Assembly (NCBI GenBank): GCA_023512835.1
Contig: CM042085.1
Location: 5,303,989-5,367,988, forward strand
Length of the DNA: 64,000 bases
Direction: 5' to 3'
Source: Taxillus chinensis
Taxonomy: Eukaryota; Streptophyta; Magnoliopsida; Santalales; Loranthaceae
In this document: piece by piece, positions 58,341-64,000 of the stretch
Numbering within the stretch: position 1 is the stretch's first letter
Layout of the letters: every line of letters starts with the position of its first letter
Position numbers and translations under genes: made by a program
Notes under the pieces: generated by a model
Seen by the model: only the letters and a program-made list of their open reading frames with translations
What the model was told of the DNA's origin: nothing
Databases searched by the model: none

Positions 58341-61300
58341 TGTCCCTCTTGGCATTTTCATTTTTTAATACTTTCTCTTCATCGAACCTTTATTCACTTC
58401 TCTAAAACTCCTCGTGGCTTTAATTTAGCTATCGTTGACAAGGTTAATTGAAATAAATGCTCGATCACTTATCCAACAAATCTCAAGAATTTATAGGAGT
58501 TCTGTCATTTTGTGTGCTTTTGACATTTTTTGGTCTAATAACCATTGATAGAAAGTCTCATTTTCAATGTCAATTTAACTTATGGTATTTTGCAGTTAAA
58601 AATGATAAGGGTTTTTAAGTGACGTCAACTAGGATTTTTGCTATATCACCATTTTCTTCATTTGACAGGCAATGCTCAAGAAATTTTGTTACGTCATCTA
58701 GTAACCTTAATTCATCATTCTTTTCTTTTATAGACAGCACATTAGAATCGCTTTCTTGCATCCTAGAGAGGTTGGTGCGTCGTCAATAAATGTTGGTACA
58801 CCAATAAGAATTACTACTAAGTCATCAAAATGTTGTCATTGTATTTAAAGAATTGAGTGCTTCTTTTAGAAGTCTAGTTCTTAGAAAATTTTCACAACTT
58901 CAAAACATTGTTGTTCAAAGTTTTAGAATTTCTATCTTTTATCATGCTTATATTTATAAGCTATAAGTTCTAACACAATCAAAACATTGTTGTTTCATTA
59001 AATAAAACTTTCTTTCCTTCACTAAGTATATATTGTGATAAATGACATCGTTTCATCTCAAAATAACTTCCTTGAGCATCATTTGACTTTAGATAATCCT
59101 TAAGGTCATATTTAACTTTTAAAATCGAATTCTTTTCAATCCGCACTCATTTTTTTGAGAATAAGTATAACTCAAATCAAATTCCCTCTATAAATTCATT
59201 CCAAAGAGATTGCTCTATGTGAATGTTTTTAAGAGTTATACTTTTGTCTTTGACTTAACTTGATTGAACTCTCTTTATACTTGCGGGTTTACTTAAATCC
59301 CTAAATTTCAGTCTCCTTTCTAATTCTCCACATTCTAAAGTTCCTTAACATTCTTTCTTAGTTTTGAAAAACTTACTCTGAGTTTTAACAAACTCTTTTA
59401 GGTTGTAATGAACTTAAGCATTCTTTTAAACTTATAATTTTAAGAGAGCTTTTGAACTTGTATTTAAAAAAGTTACAATTTTAAGTTCTAAGCAAACTTT
59501 CGGGTTTAATTGTTGATTTCAGGAGTGGAACCAGGATTTCATCTTAGGAGGAGTCACCGTTCCAGTATTGCTTCCATATGATAGCTTCATATCACAAATA
59601 CAATCTAAATTCTATTTTTTATAAGTTGAAAAAAAACTAATATATATACGTACATACATAAGAAGACTGTTATTCAGTTGGATATGGTGACGTGCTACAA
59701 TATTATTAGCTGTGCGATGTATTTTTAAAAGATACATTACACAACTGACATTGCGTTTCGCTATCATCCGACTGTAAATTTAATTGTGTTATCCGATTAA
59801 AAATATTTATTCTATATATATAAATAGAATCCATTTTAATTATAATTATATTTTAAAATAGGATTAATGTTTAAGTCACTCCTTGCTTTTCATCATAATT
59901 ATATTAATGTATGCCAAATTAATAATATTTTATAGAAATAATATAGTAATAGCCGAAATACTTTTTAGTTTTTACGTAGGATGGAGAGAAAATTAATAAT
60001 AATTTTTTCCATAAAAATATTTGCATACCATGTTAATTGGGGGGGGGGGGGGGGTCATACATACTATATATGACATCATCACATAAACTTTGAGGGTTAA
60101 GCTTCCTTTTAATTTTCAGTTTTGACCTTATATTGAATTTCAACTTGAGCATGGAGCTATCTTTTGGTTTGATGTTGTTGGCTAAGGTGGAGAAAATATC
60201 ATTTTGCCATTTTGAGGGATATTTTGTATTTTTAGGGTGCTTTTAAACTCTATTTGATTTGTGTCTATTCGTTTAACTTCATTTTTGACCTTTTAAGAGC
60301 ACTCAGACTTTCATAGGATGTTTGGACACCTCGTTGCTTATTCTCAAACTGTTGATTAAGTCTTGGAATCACATTTGACACATTTCTTTAAAATGGGCTG
60401 GACATTTTTTTATTTTGCCTTTTATTTAATTGGTTATAATTTGTTGCCTTCAATATATAGACATATATTTATTGACCCCATGAGTAGTTGTTGACATTTG
60501 TTGCTATCTACTGTATGAAAATACAACCATTAATAATATTGATTTTATATTTTATTCAAAACTAATAAATTCAATTTATAATACAAGAAATAATATTTTT
60601 AGCATCAATAAGTACTATTTAAATATCATATTTTTAATAATTTAAAGTCAAATTGGATGACTTGGCCCTTAAACTTTATACCCGAATGCATTTAAGTTTA
60701 ACCATTGAATTTTTTAAGGAATTAGGCCCCTAAACATGTAAAAGAATTTAAGCGTTGAACTTCTTTTTTTTTTTTTTAAAGTAAATAAACAATTGATCTC
60801 AAGCAATTAAGCATTTTAAAATTGAACTTCATGCAATAGAATACAGTGATGGTGTTAAAAAAAAATTGGACACAATTACTTCACATGAACAGTCCAAGAA
60901 TCAATCAGGAGCTTAATTACTTTTTTTTTTTTTTAAATTCGAGAGTTAAATAGTATTTTATGGGAGAATTTGAGAACTAAATTGTTTCTTATACCAAATT
61001 GTTTCTTTCTCTATATTATTGGTATTGGTATTGATAAAATATTAATTAGCTGGCTGGCTGTAAACACGAAAAGATTTAAAATATAAATACAAATATTGGA
61101 AATCAAGGCCGCATTGTATTTGTAACTGTATTTGTAGCAGCCATTGTCAACATGGTAATTAGAGTCAAAGCAAAAGCAACGCTTCATTTCCACGATAAAA
61201 CCAAATCTCAACAGACCGGGGGGACGCTGTCGACGACAAAGCTGGTGTTGTTGTTGTTGTTGTTGTGCATCCAACGGTGGAGACATGTAACCAACACCAT

Positions 61301-61400
61301 CGCCTCCCTGTCCTCGCCGCAGGAGATCATTCCTTTGTTCTTCCCGGTTCCCCTCCCCTCCCCCGGAATCACCTGAAATCAATAATAATCATCCACCGTT
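58341..61400. other. Intergenic, AT-rich, no gene seen
   Basis: A G run (60039-60054), T runs (about 60766-60778 and 60921-60934) and AT-rich DNA. At 61150-61380 a GC-richer patch with a TTG microsatellite gives open frames on both strands (one with a short poly-Gln), but none has recognisable content. It is more likely upstream sequence of the F-box gene. Confidence 0.5.
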
Positions 61401-61404
61401 CCCT

Positions 61405-61440
61405 GCTCTCTCTCTCTCTCTCTCGGCTCCTATATTATTT
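61405..61440 (+). promoter_or_regulatory. Candidate core promoter of the F-box/kelch gene
   Basis: A CT microsatellite (61405-61424) is followed by CTCCTATATTATTTTTTT, which contains a TATA-like stretch at 61431-61440. This is about 190 bp before the chosen ATG. Y-patch plus TATA is a usual plant core-promoter pair; the assignment is positional. Confidence 0.4.
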
Positions 61441-61629
61441 TTTTTTCAGACAAAAATAAATAAATATCTAAAATAAGTACGTTCACCTACCCATTTGAAG
61501 TTGAACATTAGGCGATCGCCATCGCGATCGATCTTATTTGTTTGTCTGTTTGTTTCGTCAGACAGGAGTAATCACGGAGCCAAAGATCTAACCAAGCAAG
61601 CAAGCACGTACGATCGAGTACGATCATCG

Positions 61630-62874
61630 ATGCCGGAGACTTGCAACTCTCGCCATTTCTCGTGGCTCGTCAAATCTTGCTTCCCCTATCCAAACATCAA
61701 CCCGCATCAACCCCAACCCCACAGCCCCTCCTCCACCGCCGCCAACTACCGCCAGCGCAGCCGCAACACCACCACCACCGCCTCCTCCCTTCCAGACGAC
61801 GTTATCCTCGAGTGCCTCTCACGCGTCCCTGCCACTTCCCTGCCGGCGGTCTCCCTCGTCTGCCGCCGCTGGTCCCGCATCCTCAACTCCGCCGCCTTCA
61901 CCTTCCTCCGCCGCCGCCTCGGCCTCCTCCGCCCCACCATCTTCGCCGTCTCCGACTCCCCCCTCCTAGCCGCCTCTCACCGCCTCGGCGACGGCGGTCA
62001 GGAGGGGGGGGAGGACAAGTGGAAGCTCACTGCCTTCCCCGCCTGCTGCGACGCCGTTTTGGCCCACTCCCGCGTCGTCGCCGTCGGGCGGAGAATCTAC
62101 GTCCTCGGACGCAATGTCGTGCTCCGGTACGACACGTGGACCGGGACGGTGTCGGAGCGGGCGCCGATGCTCTTCGCGCGGAAGAAGTTCGCCTCCGCGG
62201 AAATCGCCGGCAAGATCTACGTCGCCGGCGGGTCATCTGGTACCGCTGCGGTGGAGGTGTACGACCCGGCCACCGACGGGTGGCGCGTGGTGACGGAAGC
62301 GCCGAGGAAGCGGTACGGCTGCATCGGGGCTTCGGTCGACGGCGTCTTCTACGTCATCGGCGGCCTGAAGATCGGCTGCACGTGGGACGCGGCGCCGCGG
62401 AGCCAGGACGCGCTGGTCTACGCCCGGTCGATGGACATCTACGACGCGGGGGAAGGCGCGTGGCTGAGGAGCCGGATCGTGCCCGGCGGGGGTTGCGTGG
62501 TGGCGGCGTGCGCGGCTGCTGGGCGCGTGTACGTGCTGGCGAGCCACGCGCTGGAGCTCACCGTGTGGCGGTTCGACGGGCGGAGGAAGGGGGCGTCGTT
62601 CGGCGAGTGGTCGCGGATACGCTCTCCGCCGCTGCCGCCGCAGGTCCGGCTCGACAGCAGCGTGCGGTTCAGCTGCGTGGGGGTCGGCGACAAGGTGGTG
62701 TTGGTCCAGGTGCTGGGGTGCATTGATGACTTGTTACGGCGGAGCGGGAGGACCGTACGGGGACTGAGGGAGGGATTGGTTCTAGTGTACGACACCGCGG
62801 GTGAGGAGTGGAAGAGAGGGGCGGACCTTCCGGAGGTGATCCGACGCGCCGCCTGCGTGTGCGTGGAGTGCTGA
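61630..62874 (+). CDS. F-box/kelch-repeat protein
   Basis: A single exon of 414 residues. The frame is open further upstream (to 61495), but I start at ATG 61630 because MPETCNSRHFSWLVKSCFPY is the conserved N-terminus of this family. It closely resembles the Arabidopsis protein At5g26960. A low-complexity Pro/Ser/Thr segment follows, then the F-box (about 53-100: LPDDVILECLSRVPATSLPA, VCRRWSRILNS). Kelch motifs run from about 190 to 300 (GRRIYVLGRN, GKIYVAGGSSG, VEVYDPATDGWRVV, DGVFYVIGGLKIG) with a C-terminal extension (GGGCVVAACAAAGRVYVL, GCIDDLLRRSG, LPEVIRRAACVCVEC). It would act as substrate receptor of an SCF ubiquitin ligase: the F-box binds SKP1/ASK and the kelch blades bind the target. 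The target is unknown. Third-codon GC is extreme, unlike the AT-rich surroundings. Confidence 0.95.
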   Translation: MPETCNSRHFSWLVKSCFPYPNINPHQPQPHSPSSTAANYRQRSRNTTTTASSLPDDVILECLSRVPATSLPAVSLVCRRWSRILNSAAFTFLRRRLGLLRPTIFAVSDSPLLAASHRLGDGGQEGGEDKWKLTAFPACCDAVLAHSRVVAVGRRIYVLGRNVVLRYDTWTGTVSERAPMLFARKKFASAEIAGKIYVAGGSSGTAAVEVYDPATDGWRVVTEAPRKRYGCIGASVDGVFYVIGGLKIGCTWDAAPRSQDALVYARSMDIYDAGEGAWLRSRIVPGGGCVVAACAAAGRVYVLASHALELTVWRFDGRRKGASFGEWSRIRSPPLPPQVRLDSSVRFSCVGVGDKVVLVQVLGCIDDLLRRSGRTVRGLREGLVLVYDTAGEEWKRGADLPEVIRRAACVCVEC

Positions 62875-64000
62875 ATCCTTCCTTGAAAAGGGCTGTTCAT
62901 GTTTTTCCTTTTTTTTCTTTTTCGTTTTCCTCGGTTGCTAACTTGCGCTTCGTGGGGGTGGGGGCAGGCGTGCGTGACGCTTTGGATTTGGACGAATCTG
63001 TGTAGCCTGAACCGTCGTTTGTCGGTGTCTGCCCGCGGAATTGGCTGCGCATGTTGAGGTGGCAGTGGTAACATGGGAGGCATGGTCTGTGACTGTGCAT
63101 TGACATGAATATCTTTTTTTTTTTTTTTTTTTGGCGAGCGGGCCAATTTCGGGGTTAAAAAATTTTAATCCTATACGCCTTTTGTTTTGGAGGGTACCGG
63201 GGGCGTAGGGGCCTGCCTATCTATACTCAATTCTTTACCGCAATATCATTAATTTTTACAGCATTTAAAACGATGTATTTTATCCCAAAAGTGTTATCTA
63301 TAATATATTTTATATTTCATTTCCCAAAGGAGTGAAAATGAAATCATTTCGATCTCACCCGTCTTGATTTTGGGTGCGTGTTTTGCTCTGTCACTATCAC
63401 TTGTCACTGTTGCTTTTTAGAGGCAATAGTTGTCTATCTCTTGTACCCCAATCGGGCGAAGCCTCCAAGTGCCCCCTTTTTTTGTTGTGAAAAATGTTTT
63501 TGCTTGTGAAAAACAAGGGGAAAAAAATTACTAGCAGAGTAAATTTTGTTTCTCCACTGTCAAGACATAGATAAGCTTTTTTTAATTTAAGGATACGTTT
63601 GTTACAATAGTATTTTTTTATTAAAAATAATAGGACCGTCAAATTTAATCCTTTATTAGATATGGAATTAGGGTGAAAAAAATAGATAAAAATAAAAAAA
63701 AAAGTTAAAAAAATTATTTTTGATAAGGTGATTGATTAAGTTATACAAGAGATAGAAGAGACATTAAAATTATATTTTTATAAATTAATTACCGGATTAT
63801 AAAAAATTTAAAAGAATACATTATATTTCAGTTATCAAATTTGTCAGTTGTTTTTCTTCTCATGGTTATTTATTTTTGAGGGTAATATTGTTATTTTATT
63901 TTTACTATATATTTTTTGCTCATTTTCATGCCACATTAGGGGAGAAAACTATAACTTTTCATGACTACCTATATCATTTTTTCACCTCTGTCATGTTTTT
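62875..64000. other. 3' flank of the F-box gene, no further gene seen
   Basis: GC-rich sequence for about 200 bp (probable 3' UTR), then a T run (63114-63132) and AT-rich DNA to the end of the window. Open frames here are antisense or random. Confidence 0.6.

Noticed and set aside
61011..61382. Minus-strand 123-codon frame with poly-Gln
   Set aside because: The Gln run is a TTG microsatellite, the opposite strand is equally open, and no domain is recognisable.
61495..61629. Upstream in-frame extension of the F-box gene
   Set aside because: The conserved family N-terminus begins at 61630; the upstream part overlaps the likely leader and has no homology by eye.

Overview
This is nuclear DNA from a flowering plant. 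The genes are split by GT-AG introns with long AT-rich gaps between them. They include plant-only families: the actin-binding protein SCAB1, an early-nodulin-like phytocyanin, a CC-type NLR remnant and an F-box/kelch protein. Two single-exon genes (DUF946 and F-box/kelch) are strongly GC-rich while the others are near neutral. That split is common in monocots and some magnoliids, but I cannot place the species. No bacterial, viral, CRISPR or organelle feature was seen, and no tRNA or rRNA gene.

Layout: the 3' part of a DUF946/Vps62-like gene (+, 1-1202); a repeat-rich gap; a phytocyanin/ENODL gene (-, 6004-9027, two exons); a 6-kb gap; a beta-tubulin gene (-, 15096-17801, three coding exons plus a leader intron); a gap; a YIP4-type Golgi/TGN membrane protein (-, 22040-28770, three exons, 5.7-kb first intron full of repeats); SCAB1 (-, 31040-39723, twelve exons); a damaged low-complexity zone (about 42.0-43.9 kb); a B1-type mitotic cyclin (+, 45855-48367, nine exons) behind a cluster of mitosis-specific MSA promoter elements; a duplicated, decayed region with a collapsed CC-NBS-LRR pseudogene (49.6-58.3 kb); and an intronless F-box/kelch gene (+, 61630-62874).

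Four neighbours serve cell division, cytoskeleton or secretion (tubulin, YIP4, SCAB1, cyclin B). Plant genes are not in operons, so I treat this as chance linkage. I assembled the multi-exon models by hand from splice sites and conserved protein sequence. All coding lengths close in frame: 237, 447, 269, 498, 429 and 414 residues for the six complete genes.

Three stretches (about 27.4-27.9, 42.46-43.36 and 51.41-51.6 kb) are near-pure homopolymers and are probably assembly or base-calling artefacts. I found no convincing new biological system. The points most worth a second look are the cyclin B destruction box that lacks its usual first arginine, a TC microsatellite that forms the cyclin's intron 2 donor, the MSA promoter cluster, a 250-bp perfect-looking hairpin in a YIP4 intron, and the NLR graveyard with its 7.2-kb spaced duplication.
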